NCBI GenBank assembly: GCA_964577115.1 | Contig: CAZNXJ010000002.1 | Coordinates: 62,001 to 126,000, forward strand | Length of the DNA: 64,000 bases | From: CAZNXJ01 sp964577115 | Lineage (GTDB): Bacteria > Planctomycetota > Planctomycetia > Pirellulales > Pirellulaceae | Direction of reading: 5' to 3' | Shown here: positions 36,601-44,759 of the stretch, piece after piece | How the letters are laid out: every line of letters starts with the position of its first letter | Position numbering within the stretch: the first letter of the stretch is position 1 | The notes under the pieces: generated by a model | Told to the model about the DNA's origin: nothing | The model's input: only the letters and a program-made list of their open reading frames with translations | Database searches by the model: none | Program-made: the position numbers and the translations under genes

Positions 36601-37034
36601 TCAACCTGCTGCGGTCCGAAGGGGCGGATTTGAATTTCCTTGAGCCCGTCCGGGTTCAAGCGACGCTTCAGCGCTTCGATCAGGTCGTTGGTGACGCGAC
36701 TCTGTTCCCCGTCTTGCTCCTCACCTCCTAGCGCCGACTCGACCTGATAAACGAGGATCACTCCTCCTTTCAAGTCGACACCGTAATTTAAGTTGTCCCA
36801 CCCGAAGATGAGGATCGCCGCACCACCGACCAGCGACAGCAGGACCGTCGTTACTCGCCAGGCCCGTTGCGGCAAGCGCGCTCGCCGCGCGATGCTTGTG
36901 CCGACCATGTGGCAAATGACGATCGTGGCAATTACGGCCACAACGATGAGCAGAGGCCGGAGCCACCACTGAACGGACTCGAAGAACGTGGTTTGGCCGA
37001 GGAGTCCTGGGTCTGTCAGCAACTTCGTCCACAT
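33648..37034 (-). CDS. secDF: Fused protein-export membrane protein SecDF
   Basis: A 1128-residue fusion of SecD and SecF, which use the proton gradient to help Sec-exported proteins leave the channel. The SecD half shows DLKGGVILVYQV near residue 85, and TM4 with GMSVDANVLIYERMREE. The SecF half has DIDFSGGTSVVM and the matching SLNDTIVIFDRIRE. Unusually, the SecF periplasmic region carries an acidic, Ser/Glu/Pro/Ala-rich insert of roughly 135 residues (about 711-848, nucleotides about 34490-34900). yajC lies 64 bases upstream and a terminator follows. Confidence 0.94.
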   Translation of the reverse strand: MWTKLLTDPGLLGQTTFFESVQWWLRPLLIVVAVIATIVICHMVGTSIARRARLPQRAWRVTTVLLSLVGGAAILIFGWDNLNYGVDLKGGVILVYQVESALGGEEQDGEQSRVTNDLIEALKRRLNPDGLKEIQIRPFGPQQVEIVVPEVEGAAIAEIKRDISTAGELRFRIVADPTKHVAQIAAAQAQLEDPQLRMMSEVRRDGKVVARWVRVGRETERRPDGILPLKLDVSGDVIRDARTGELIENIPISARNTQSDPVAFERWLAEQGIESLEILMIEPTEQIQDVRGDQLAMVRSDFDHRTLDPSVSFTMTAEGAARMAALTTAHLPEDTGFHYRLGIVLDNELISAPQIQSTIMDRGQITGRFTQEEVDFLVSILRAGRLPAVLNKEPISENSIGPLLGLETIQKGSWSIAGSLVVVLIFVTYYYRWAGLIACSALLMNLMLTLALLILFRASLTLPGLAGLVLTVGMSVDANVLIYERMREELAKGATVSMAIRNGFSRATTAIVDSNVTTFITAVVLYVIGTDQIRGYAVTLAIGILMCMFTAVFCSHVVFEIGERLGWIRHLKMRNLIGATNIDFLKMGGVTTALSAVVIVVGLIATYMRGSNMLDIDFSGGTSVVMNLREPMDDAKVREKLDEVFGNLRLENNARAQYTLNRIDVADRERNTVWKIDSSIPKLDLLESVVKEAFPLTTYSVEIGPIRSETNVAPAAESNADAADTPGSEGGSEPPAAQPEEVESTEPQTEATESDAAETESAEPESSEPASAEPESSEPEAEETLEDDAPLGCQVEPEPDTESAEPADTAAPSDSAESPASDAQPVEEGAEDAATPVEDTGSAAPSGARTRTTSTADLTFEYAIDRDTLHDLIKNIGQSLEYGDFAITLVPGTEDLSGADTATLWTVTLGLNESQARTILEQVKQRIDEMPVWEQASEIGSKVAGDTQQKAIAAMLISLLGIIAYIWIRFQRVAYGLAAVAALVHDVLVTLAAVALSYYFAQALSFLLIEEFKINLTVIAAFLTIIGYSLNDTIVIFDRIREIRGKSPELTADMINLSINQTLSRTILTSLTTIMVVFILYVFGGQGIHDFAFSLLIGMFAGVYSTIFIATPILLWLVRRSEQSPAKA

Positions 37035-37098
37035 ACGCGGAACTTCCTGATCCCTGAAGAGGAGCTAGACGGGTGAGGAGGGCAGGGCGGCGACGGCC

Positions 37099-37488
37099 TT
37101 AACGCGCGTCGTCCTTCTTTTCCTTGTCTTTATCCTTGTCGTCGCTCTCGATGCGCGAAATCGCACTGCGCAGCACTCGCAGGCGCGTGTTCGTCGTGTC
37201 GTCGACGCGAATGACAACCGATTCAGAGCTATTCGCCGATACGACGGTGCCATAAATGCCGCCGATGGTGACGACGCGATCGTTCTGTTTGAGGCTCTGT
37301 AGCATCCGTTCGTGTTCTTTTTGCCGCCGTCGATCCGGACGGATCAGCATGATGTAGGCGAGTACGCCAAGGATGGCCAGCGGCAACCACCACGGCAGCG
37401 GCGGCTCGGGAGCCGGCCCCTTTTTCTGCTGCGCCCACAGCGCGGCGTCGGCGGCCACGGACGAAAACCAAAAATACCAGTTCGTCAT
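37099..37488 (-). CDS. yajC: Preprotein translocase accessory subunit YajC
   Basis: A 129-residue YajC: one membrane helix (PWWLPLAILGVLAYIMLIRP) followed by the conserved soluble part (RRQKEHERMLQSLKQNDRVVTIGGIYGTVV) and a lysine/aspartate-rich tail. It associates with SecDF, encoded just downstream. I chose ATG 37488 (MTNWYFWFSS), with GGAA upstream. The frame runs upstream to 37536, but those residues do not fit the family. Confidence 0.92.
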   Translation of the reverse strand: MTNWYFWFSSVAADAALWAQQKKGPAPEPPLPWWLPLAILGVLAYIMLIRPDRRRQKEHERMLQSLKQNDRVVTIGGIYGTVVSANSSESVVIRVDDTTNTRLRVLRSAISRIESDDKDKDKEKKDDAR

Positions 37489-37672
37489 AGGTTCCATTTC
37501 AAGCGGCGCTATGGCGGCGACCCGATCGCCTCGCACGCTTGGCTGCGGGCCTGGCGACGCACTGCGGGGTTCATTGCGCGGCCAAGAAGGACGCGGCGGC
37601 GGGCAAACAGAAAACGGCCCGCCCCAAAAAGCGACGGCGAGCCGTGATCACAACGACAATGCACGCCTTAAT

Positions 37673-38833
37673 CTAAGAATTTGCCCTATTACCGGCAAGG
37701 CCGGTGTAGTCCCCTCCGTACCAGCCGCGCATTTTCTCTTCGTAGAAGTCGAGGAACCGGTCGGCCTCAATCGCCGCCCGGGCCTCGCGCATCAGACGCT
37801 GGTAGTAAGCCAGGTTGTGGGCCGTCAGGAGGATGGGGCCGAGCATCTCGCCCGCCTGAAATAGATGCCGCAAGTAGGCGCGGCTGTAAGGGCTCGCCGC
37901 CGACGGGGTGTCCGGATCGAGCGGCCGCGGATCGTCGCGGTACTGGAGATTGCGCATCCGGATCGGGCCGCGGTCGGTGAACGCCAAGGCATTACGCCCA
38001 TTGCGCGTGGGCAGCACGCAGTCGAACATGTCGACGCCCCGGAGCACGGCTTCGAGCAGGTCCTGGGGGCGACCGACGCCCATCAGATACCGCGGTCGGT
38101 CGGCCGGCAGCGCGGGGCAGGTGGCGTCGAGCATCGCGTACATTTCGGCCGGCTTTTCACCGACGCTCAGCCCACCCACCGCATAGCCTTCGAAATCCAT
38201 CGCCACGAGCTGTTCGGCACACGAACGGCGCAGAGCCGGGTCGAGCCCGCCCTGGACGATGGCGAACTGCGCCTGATCGGCGCGCTGCTTCGCGCGCCGG
38301 CAGCGTTCCGCCCAGCGCACGGTCCGAGCACATGCGTCCCGGACGTCGTTCTCCGAAGCGGGAAGTGCCACGACATGATCGAGCACCATCGCCACGTCGC
38401 TGCCCAAAGCCTCCTGGATGCGCACGGCGCGCTCGGGCGAGAGTTCGATGCGACGCCCGTCGACGTGCGAACGAAACGTCACTTGCTGCTCGGTGATCTT
38501 CGCCTGATCCGCGAGGCTGAAGATCTGAAAGCCGCCACTATCCGTCAGGATCGGGCGCGGCCAACCCATGAAGCGGTGCAGGCCGCCCAGCTGCTCGATC
38601 AGCTCCTCGCCCGGCCGAATGGCCAGGTGGTAGGTATTGCCGAGCAGCATTTCGGTGCCGGTCGCCAGCACCATCTCGATCGTCAGGCCCTTGATGGTGC
38701 CTTGCGTCCCGACCGGCATGAAAGCGGGCAGCGCGACCTCGCCGTGCGGCGTCCCGAGCGTTGCTCGGCGAGCCCCGCAGCGCGCATCGACATGCAACAG
38801 TTCGAAACGTAGCGAACCGGTTCGCTCAATCAC
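37673..38833 (-). CDS. tgt: tRNA-guanine transglycosylase, zinc cysteines replaced
   Basis: A 386-residue Tgt, which exchanges G34 for preQ1 in tRNAs with GUN anticodons. Catalytic and substrate-binding motifs are intact: LTDSGGFQIFSLA, GGLSVGEKPAEMY and MFDCVLPTRNGRNA with the nucleophilic Asp. The usual zinc site C-x-C-x2-C before SRAYLRHL is absent: the segment reads DPDTPSAASPYSRAYL, with Thr, Ser and Ser in the cysteine positions. The distal His (TAHNLAYY) remains. Start is a GTG at 38833 overlapping the upstream gene by 8 bases, so translation is coupled. yajC and secDF follow, the classical tgt-yajC-secDF order. Confidence 0.93.
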   Translation of the reverse strand: MIERTGSLRFELLHVDARCGARRATLGTPHGEVALPAFMPVGTQGTIKGLTIEMVLATGTEMLLGNTYHLAIRPGEELIEQLGGLHRFMGWPRPILTDSGGFQIFSLADQAKITEQQVTFRSHVDGRRIELSPERAVRIQEALGSDVAMVLDHVVALPASENDVRDACARTVRWAERCRRAKQRADQAQFAIVQGGLDPALRRSCAEQLVAMDFEGYAVGGLSVGEKPAEMYAMLDATCPALPADRPRYLMGVGRPQDLLEAVLRGVDMFDCVLPTRNGRNALAFTDRGPIRMRNLQYRDDPRPLDPDTPSAASPYSRAYLRHLFQAGEMLGPILLTAHNLAYYQRLMREARAAIEADRFLDFYEEKMRGWYGGDYTGLAGNRANS

Positions 38834-40151
38834 CGCGCAGCTTGAGGTTGTACTGCGCGAGCTTCTCGCGCACTTCGTTCAGGCTCGTGACGCCGAAGTT
38901 CTTGCACTCCAGCAAGTCATCGCCCGATTTGCGAATGAGTTCGCCGAGCGTATTGAGGCCCAGGCGAGCCATGCACTTGCGGGCGCGAACCGAGAGGTTG
39001 AGGTCCGAGATCGGCCGCTCGAGCAGCGCCTGCTCGTCGGGCGACATCGACGAGTAATCGATCGACGGCTCGGGCTCGGGCTTCTCGTGCGCGAACTGGC
39101 CTAGCTGCAGGCCTTTCTGCTGGAGCATATCGCGGATTTCGACGAGCGACGTCTCGCCGAAGTTCTTGCTGGCCAGCAGGTCCTGCTCGGTGGTCCGCGT
39201 GAGGTCGCCGAGCGTCCGGATTCCCATTTTGGCGAGGCAATTCCGGCTGCGCACGGAAAGCTCGAAGTCGCTGACCGGAATGTTCAGCACCTGCGCCAGC
39301 CGGTCGTTGCGCTTCTGCGCCTCTTCGTCGACATACATATCGCCCGAAGCGGACGCGTCTTTCAGGAACAGCCGAGCCCGCTCGTGGTGCGGATAGACAT
39401 CGAGAATCCGCTGGTAGCACTGCTTCGCCCGGTCGTACTGCTGGCGGTCCTCGTAGAGGATGCCGAGGTTCAACAGCGAGCCGACGTGAGCTGGGAAGCA
39501 ATTCACCGCTCGCTTGTACAGCTCGAGCGCTTCGTCGTCATTGCCTCGCCGGTCATTTTCCAAGGCGAGCCCAAATAGCGCGCCGGGATGGTTTTCGCCC
39601 GTGTTAACAGCGCGCTCATACAAAGCAACGACTTCGGACGGATTGCCGCCAATGGCCGCGACGGTCGCTGCCCGCTGGTAGAGGTACTCGGAGGTCTGCT
39701 CGATCGGGCCGAAGAGATTGTCGAGCACCTTCAGGGCTTCCTGCGGCTTGCGCGCGTTGCGCAGGGCTTCGGCAATGGCCAGAGCGCACTGATCGGCGTC
39801 GTAGCCGGCCGTCTTCGCCTGCTCATAACGCTGGATCGCCTCCTCGTAGCGTTCCATCGCGTACAGGCTCTTTCCCATATAGAAGTTGGCCAGCGCGCCG
39901 CCATCGGCTTTTTGGAGCGTATTGAAAGCGCGGTCGTGCTTGCCGAGCAGGTAGAGGCAGACGCCGAGCCGCACGGCGGTGGCCGGGCTGCGGTCCTCAC
40001 GCACTTCCAGCTCGGCCACGGCATCGCGGAGCACCCCGAGCCGCGAGTAGTCTTCGGTGATGGCCCGCTGAATTTGATCGATTTCCTGAGGCCCAAAGGA
40101 AGTGTTGGAAAGCACGATTTCCTTCAGGTCCACGTCCAGCGCTTGCGCCAT
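38826..40151 (-). CDS. TPR protein with two C-terminal RNA polymerase alpha-CTD modules
   Basis: A 441-residue protein. Residues about 35-270 contain several TPR-like helical hairpins (ANFYMGKSLYAMERYEEAI, GSLLNLGILYEDRQQYDRA). Two copies of the helix-hairpin-helix domain of RNA polymerase alpha follow: LSVRSRNCLAKMGIRTLGDL and LSVRARKCMARLGLNTLGEL. The alpha N-terminal dimerisation domain is absent, so this is not RpoA. Alpha-CTDs bind UP-element DNA and transcription factors, so DNA or RNAP contact is plausible. ATG 40151 has GAGGAG about 10 bases upstream. It overlaps tgt by 8 bases and heads the operon. Confidence 0.88.
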   Translation of the reverse strand: MAQALDVDLKEIVLSNTSFGPQEIDQIQRAITEDYSRLGVLRDAVAELEVREDRSPATAVRLGVCLYLLGKHDRAFNTLQKADGGALANFYMGKSLYAMERYEEAIQRYEQAKTAGYDADQCALAIAEALRNARKPQEALKVLDNLFGPIEQTSEYLYQRAATVAAIGGNPSEVVALYERAVNTGENHPGALFGLALENDRRGNDDEALELYKRAVNCFPAHVGSLLNLGILYEDRQQYDRAKQCYQRILDVYPHHERARLFLKDASASGDMYVDEEAQKRNDRLAQVLNIPVSDFELSVRSRNCLAKMGIRTLGDLTRTTEQDLLASKNFGETSLVEIRDMLQQKGLQLGQFAHEKPEPEPSIDYSSMSPDEQALLERPISDLNLSVRARKCMARLGLNTLGELIRKSGDDLLECKNFGVTSLNEVREKLAQYNLKLRGD

Positions 40152-40314
40152 ACGTTTACAACTCCTCGATAACAGCCCGTGAATGACTGCCCGGCCTGAT
40201 TCCCAAAAGCGACGATCCAACGGTGTAGCGGCCGAGCCGTCATGCGGCCGTCCGCACGCGGCGAACCGGGCAGTGCGGGCCGCTCGAAATGGTTATGGGG
40301 AGCCGGCAGGGGAG

Positions 40315-40388
40315 AGCCAGCGGCGGGAGTCGAACCCGCAACCCCCGCATTACGAATGCGGTGCTCTGCCGATTGAAGCTACGCTGGC
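40315..40388 (-). tRNA. tRNA-Thr (anticodon CGT)
   Basis: On the minus strand the acceptor arms are GCCAGCG/CGCTGGC and the anticodon stem CCGCA/TGCGG holds the loop TTCGTAA (anticodon CGT). T-arm GCGGG-TTCGACT-CCCGC is standard. The discriminator is T. CCA is not encoded. Confidence 0.95.
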
Positions 40389-40679
40389 GAAAGATGTTAA
40401 GGTAACAGTTTCCTGCCCACCCGCAAAGGCCTCGCTGGTCGAGCGCGTAAGTGTACGCAAACGACTCAAAAATCGCAATGCGCCCCCGGCTGCTATTGCC
40501 ACGGCAGGGGTAGAGCAGGGATAACAAGTATACCCCTTTCGACCGCCACGTGTGGATTCCTCCCGTTGACCGGCAAGGTGCGACCGAAACCGAGGCCCTG
40601 GCGTGCTCGGTCGCCGTCCGAGAAAACGCCGACCCCTCCTAGACTTAGAACGTTATCGCCAGTGATCCCCCTTGCCAGC

Positions 40680-41720
40680 ATGAGCGGACGATCGATTGAA
40701 CAGTTGCCACCCGGAAGGAGGGTCTTGATCGCACGCAACCCTACCGCCGGGGCGCGGGATACCGCACCGCTGGTTGATGCGTTTTGCCGAGCGCTCACGC
40801 GTCGCGGCTATTCGGCCGAACAGTACACCGACATCGCCCAACTCCAGGACCAGATTCTTGCCGCTCAGGAAGCGGGGGATCTGCGCTGTATCGTGGCGGC
40901 GGGTGGCGATGGCACGGTGGCCATGCTGACGAACCACACGCCCGCTGACACGCCGATCGCCATCCTGCCGCTCGGGACCGAAAACCTGCTCGCAAAATAC
41001 CTTCAGGTCCCCATTGGAACGACCGGTCCCGCGCGGCTCGCCGCATGGATCACCGACGGCGCCTGCGTGCGAATGGACGCTGGGTTGGTGAACGGTCGAA
41101 TCTTCCTGGTGATGGTCAGCTGCGGTTTCGACGCCGAGGTCGTGCGGCGCCTGCACAAGCAACGCACCGGCCATATCCATCACTACTCGTACGCTCGGCC
41201 GATTCTGGAAGTGATGCGCTCGTATCGTTTTCCCGAGCTGCGAATCCGCTGCGAGTACCCCGTGGCGGCCGAAGCAGGGCGCGCCGTACCGATCGGCGTT
41301 GGCGGCCCGGCGAGCGACGAGTGCTCGGCTGTCGACGAGGACGAACGCCGAGCGTGCTGGGCATTCGCTTTTAACTTGCCTCGGTACGCGGCAGGGCTGA
41401 ATTTCGCGCCTGGAGCGTCCGGGACCGACGGCCTGATCGACGTCTGCACGTTCCGGCAAGGTTCGGTCCTGCATGGTCTGCGTTATCTGGCTGGGGTCGC
41501 TGCCGGTCGGCATCAAGGCTGGCCCGACTGCCGCGTGACACGCACGCCTCGGCTGCGCATCGAGTGTGACGAACCGGTGCCGTACCAGTGTGACGGTGAT
41601 CCTGGCGGTTACCTGCCGGTCGAGATCGAAGCGCTGCCCGCGCGCGTCATGCTCGTTGTCGATCGCCAGTGGGCTCAGCGGCAGGGGTTCCGACGCGAGC
41701 CGCTGGAAGCTCGCCAGTGA
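40680..41720 (+). CDS. Diacylglycerol kinase-family lipid kinase
   Basis: A protein of about 346 residues with the DAGK catalytic domain: ARNPTAGA for the N-terminal loop, AAGGDGTVAML for nucleotide binding, and LPLGTENLLAKY for the conserved GTxN segment. The C-terminal beta-sandwich contains the YQCDGDP motif. Members phosphorylate diacylglycerol, ceramide or related lipids; the substrate is not evident. ATG 40680 is my choice by similarity; an upstream in-frame ATG at 40566 would add 38 proline/arginine-rich residues. No strong ribosome site is seen at either. The 291 bases upstream contain only the tRNA-Thr promoter region. Confidence 0.88.
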   Translation: MSGRSIEQLPPGRRVLIARNPTAGARDTAPLVDAFCRALTRRGYSAEQYTDIAQLQDQILAAQEAGDLRCIVAAGGDGTVAMLTNHTPADTPIAILPLGTENLLAKYLQVPIGTTGPARLAAWITDGACVRMDAGLVNGRIFLVMVSCGFDAEVVRRLHKQRTGHIHHYSYARPILEVMRSYRFPELRIRCEYPVAAEAGRAVPIGVGGPASDECSAVDEDERRACWAFAFNLPRYAAGLNFAPGASGTDGLIDVCTFRQGSVLHGLRYLAGVAAGRHQGWPDCRVTRTPRLRIECDEPVPYQCDGDPGGYLPVEIEALPARVMLVVDRQWAQRQGFRREPLEARQ

Positions 41721-41849
41721 GCGGCGGGGTGCTGTCGATCTGCCCCGCAAAGGGGGTGTGTGGCGGAAACGCCGGTGTCAGATGAGCAGGTTACCGGTGC
41801 CGTCCGGGTTACGGGCGGCGCGAGTATTCATGGAATGGGAGAAGTTTTG

Positions 41850-42680
41850 GTGATCAACAACCCTGCGCACGTCGGGCCGTACCGCTGCGGCACCGGACAA
41901 CCGCTGTTGCTCATCGCCGGCCCTTGCGTCATTGAATCGGCCGAACTGACACTGGATATTGCACGCGAGCTGACCGCGATTGCTCGCCGCGCCGGCGTTT
42001 CGCTGGTATTCAAGGCGTCGTTCGACAAGGCGAATCGCACGAGCCACGATGCGTTTCGTGGAGTGGGGCTGGAACGTGGTCTGGAGATCCTGGCGGCGGT
42101 CCACGAGCAGTTTCTGGTGCCTGTCACTACCGATATTCATGAACCGTCGCAGGCGGCGCCCGTAGCAAAAGTGTGTGAGGTGCTGCAAATCCCCGCATTT
42201 CTTGCTCGCCAGACCGATCTGCTGGTCGCGGCCGCGCAGACCGGTCGAACGGTGCACGTCAAGAAGGGGCAATTTCTCGCGCCCTGGGATATGCGGCACG
42301 TTGTGGCCAAGCTCGAGTCGGCCGGCTGCCAGAACATCTTGCTATGCGAGCGGGGAACGTTCTTCGGTTACGGCCGGATCGTGAATGATATGCGGAGCCT
42401 GCCGCTGATGAGGTCGTATGGCACGCCGGTCGTGTTCGACGCGACGCACAGCGTTCAGGAGCCTGGTGGCCTAGGCAACGCGACGGGCGGCAATCGCGAA
42501 ATGGTTGAGCCGCTCGCGCGTGCGGCCGTCGCCGTGGGCGTTGATGGGCTGTTTTTTGAAACGCATCCTGATCCCGATCGCTCGCCGAGCGACGGCCCGA
42601 ATATGGTGCCGCTGGCCGAGTTCGGCGGGATGCTCGACCGCCTCCTGAAAATCCGCCACGTTGTGGAGAATTTGCATTGA
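41850..42680 (+). CDS. kdsA: 3-deoxy-8-phosphooctulonate (KDO-8-P) synthase
   Basis: A protein of about 276 residues joining phosphoenolpyruvate and arabinose 5-phosphate for Kdo, the inner-core sugar of LPS. Typical segments: LLLIAGPCVIES, SLVFKASFDKANRTS, TDIHEPSQ, VKKGQFLAPWDM, CERGTFFGYG, VFDATHSVQ and FFETHPDPDRSPSDGPN. I favour GTG 41850, with GGGAG 8 bases upstream and a protein start matching the family. The frame also opens at GTG 41760 and has ATG 41835. The next gene overlaps its stop by 4 bases. Confidence 0.95.
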   Translation: MINNPAHVGPYRCGTGQPLLLIAGPCVIESAELTLDIARELTAIARRAGVSLVFKASFDKANRTSHDAFRGVGLERGLEILAAVHEQFLVPVTTDIHEPSQAAPVAKVCEVLQIPAFLARQTDLLVAAAQTGRTVHVKKGQFLAPWDMRHVVAKLESAGCQNILLCERGTFFGYGRIVNDMRSLPLMRSYGTPVVFDATHSVQEPGGLGNATGGNREMVEPLARAAVAVGVDGLFFETHPDPDRSPSDGPNMVPLAEFGGMLDRLLKIRHVVENLH

Positions 42681-44719
42681 ACCCGCAGTGCCAAGTTGCA
42701 GATCAAGACCTCGGCCGTGTTGAACGCGCCGCAACGTCCCAACGACCAGCTCGTTCGGCGTGCATTCGCCGAGCGACGGCGGCGATGCTGAGCGGTGGGG
42801 TTCTCATGCTGCTGTGCCTGGCCGGCTGTGAGCCTGCTCCGAAGGTGGTTCCCTACAGCGAAACGTCGTCCGTTCGAGGGGACGAGGCGAGCGACCATTT
42901 CGACAAGGGATTCCGGCTAATCGAGGAGCTGACGTATTACGAGGCGGATCAGGCCATGGCCCAGGCGGCCTATTACCTGAACCGCTGGCTGGAAACGCAG
43001 CCCAAGGGCCGCGACTGGTCCTCGGATCCCATGATCGACGAATCGCTGGGCGCTCTGCGCCGCGTGCGCACGCTGCAGAATCTCGGCCGCATGCAGCTCA
43101 CGACGAACGACGTGCGCTATCTCCAGCAATCCATGTGGATGCGAAAGATCTCGCAGTGGAGTCTCCAGTCGCCGATGGCTCCCGATCTGCAGGCCGAGCT
43201 GGACGCGTTGCCAGCGGAACTTGCGGCTGAGGAGCGCCAGGCGCTGGCCGACGCGGTGCGGCTGTTCGACTGGACGATCCGCAATATTCAATTGGACCCG
43301 CCGCCCCAGGTCTCGGAAGAAGCGACTTCCCGCGGAGATGCCAGCCAGCCGCTTGCCGCGCAAGGCATTCCTGGCCCCGGCTACTCGCTGCTGCCCTGGC
43401 AGGTGGTCCTGTACGGGCACGGCGATGCCTGGCTGCGAGCACGCGTGTATATCTTGCTGGCGCGCCAGCGAGGCCTCGATGCGGTCGTGCTAGCGACGGG
43501 CGGCGAGGCCGACGAGGCGCCGCGTCCATGGGCGGTGGGGACGCTGATCGGCGAGCAGCTTTACCTGTTCGACCCGGAACTCGGACTGCCTCTGCCAAGC
43601 GCCGAAGGACGCGGTGTTGCGACGCTGGCGGAGGTGGTCGCCGAGCCTGAACGGCTTGAGTCGCTGCACGTCGGGCAGAGCCTGCGCTATCCGGTGGCTC
43701 ACGCCGATCTGAAGCACATTGTCGCGCTGATTGACGCGTCGAGTGAAGCGTTGTCGTACCGCATGCAAGTGGTCGAAGGGCGGCTAACTGGCGATCGGCG
43801 GATGGTACTGACCATCTCCCCGACGAAGCTCGCCGAACGGCTGCGTGCCTTGCCGCAGGTGGCCGAGGTGCGACTCTGGCACATCCCGCTCGAAGCCGAG
43901 CTCTATCAACTTGTATGGGACGAAATCCGCCGGACCAACAGCCGAGCGGTAACGCTGCACGACCGTGACCGCATCTTGTTCGAAGGCTACCGGCCGCTGC
44001 GCGAAGCGCGGCAGCTGTACTTCGAACACGCGTTTACCGCCACGGACGACGAGGAAGGCGCCTTGGCTCGTTACATGGATGCGCGCGTCATTTCCGACCG
44101 AGACATCGACGCTCTGATGGTTTCCGAGGAAGCTCAAGAGAAAGCCGGCATTGTGCGCCAACGCGGCGAATCGGACGATGCGTGGCAAGTGCGGCTGGCC
44201 AACGCTCAGCAGTTCATCCGCCAAGGTAAGCAGTACGCCAGTTACTGGATCGGCCTGGTGCATTACGAGGTCGGCAACTACGAGGACGCGCGGAACTGGT
44301 TCGAACGACGGACGATCGAGTCGTCGCCCGACAGTTTTTGGATCCATGGGGCACGCTACAACCTGGGGCGAGCCCACGAGGCGATGGGCAACTACGAGGA
44401 AGCGCGCGCCGTCTATCTGCTTGACCAATCCCCGCAGCGCCACGGCAACCTCCTGCGAGCTCGCGCGATCCGCCTGCGGCACCTGGGCGATGAGGCAGGG
44501 AACGAAGAAGATGCTGCTAGCGAAGCATCTGCGAGCGAGAAGCCGAGCGACGAAGCGGCCAGCGAGGACGCTACGGGCGTAGATACTACGAACGAAGACG
44601 CATCGAACGAAGATGCATCGCGCGAGGGTACGACGAGCGAGGAGGCATCGAGCGAAGCTGAGAATAGCGCAGATGCGGCTGGCGCTGGCGAGGAAGCGGC
44701 CGCGGACGAAGCTCCGTAG
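42677..44719 (+). CDS. Lipoprotein with C-terminal TPR-like region
   Basis: A protein of up to 680 residues. Near residues 35-51 a hydrophobic stretch ends in the lipobox LAGC, so the mature protein is probably a lipoprotein. The central part (LYGHGDAWLRARVYILLARQ) resembles the transglutaminase-like proteins of planctomycetes. The late region has TPR-like repeats (YWIGLVHYEVGNYEDARNWF, LGRAHEAMGNYEEARAVY). The last 80 residues are a low-complexity Glu/Asp/Ser/Ala tail. The first start is TTG 42677, overlapping the kdsA stop (TTGA); ATG 42785 is an alternative. The function is unknown. Confidence 0.75.
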   Translation: MNPQCQVADQDLGRVERAATSQRPARSACIRRATAAMLSGGVLMLLCLAGCEPAPKVVPYSETSSVRGDEASDHFDKGFRLIEELTYYEADQAMAQAAYYLNRWLETQPKGRDWSSDPMIDESLGALRRVRTLQNLGRMQLTTNDVRYLQQSMWMRKISQWSLQSPMAPDLQAELDALPAELAAEERQALADAVRLFDWTIRNIQLDPPPQVSEEATSRGDASQPLAAQGIPGPGYSLLPWQVVLYGHGDAWLRARVYILLARQRGLDAVVLATGGEADEAPRPWAVGTLIGEQLYLFDPELGLPLPSAEGRGVATLAEVVAEPERLESLHVGQSLRYPVAHADLKHIVALIDASSEALSYRMQVVEGRLTGDRRMVLTISPTKLAERLRALPQVAEVRLWHIPLEAELYQLVWDEIRRTNSRAVTLHDRDRILFEGYRPLREARQLYFEHAFTATDDEEGALARYMDARVISDRDIDALMVSEEAQEKAGIVRQRGESDDAWQVRLANAQQFIRQGKQYASYWIGLVHYEVGNYEDARNWFERRTIESSPDSFWIHGARYNLGRAHEAMGNYEEARAVYLLDQSPQRHGNLLRARAIRLRHLGDEAGNEEDAASEASASEKPSDEAASEDATGVDTTNEDASNEDASREGTTSEEASSEAENSADAAGAGEEAAADEAP

Positions 44720-44759
44720 CTCGTACTCCAGCGGCGAACGCCCCGCCGATCCTAGTGCC

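Noticed and set aside
34821..36731. 636-residue plus-strand open frame across secDF
   Set aside because: It is antisense to secDF in GC-rich DNA. The product is rich in Arg/His/Asp with no domain, while the opposite strand is an unmistakable SecDF.
37865..38812. 315-residue plus-strand frame over tgt
   Set aside because: It is antisense to Tgt motifs, with Arg/Gln/His-rich content and no domain.
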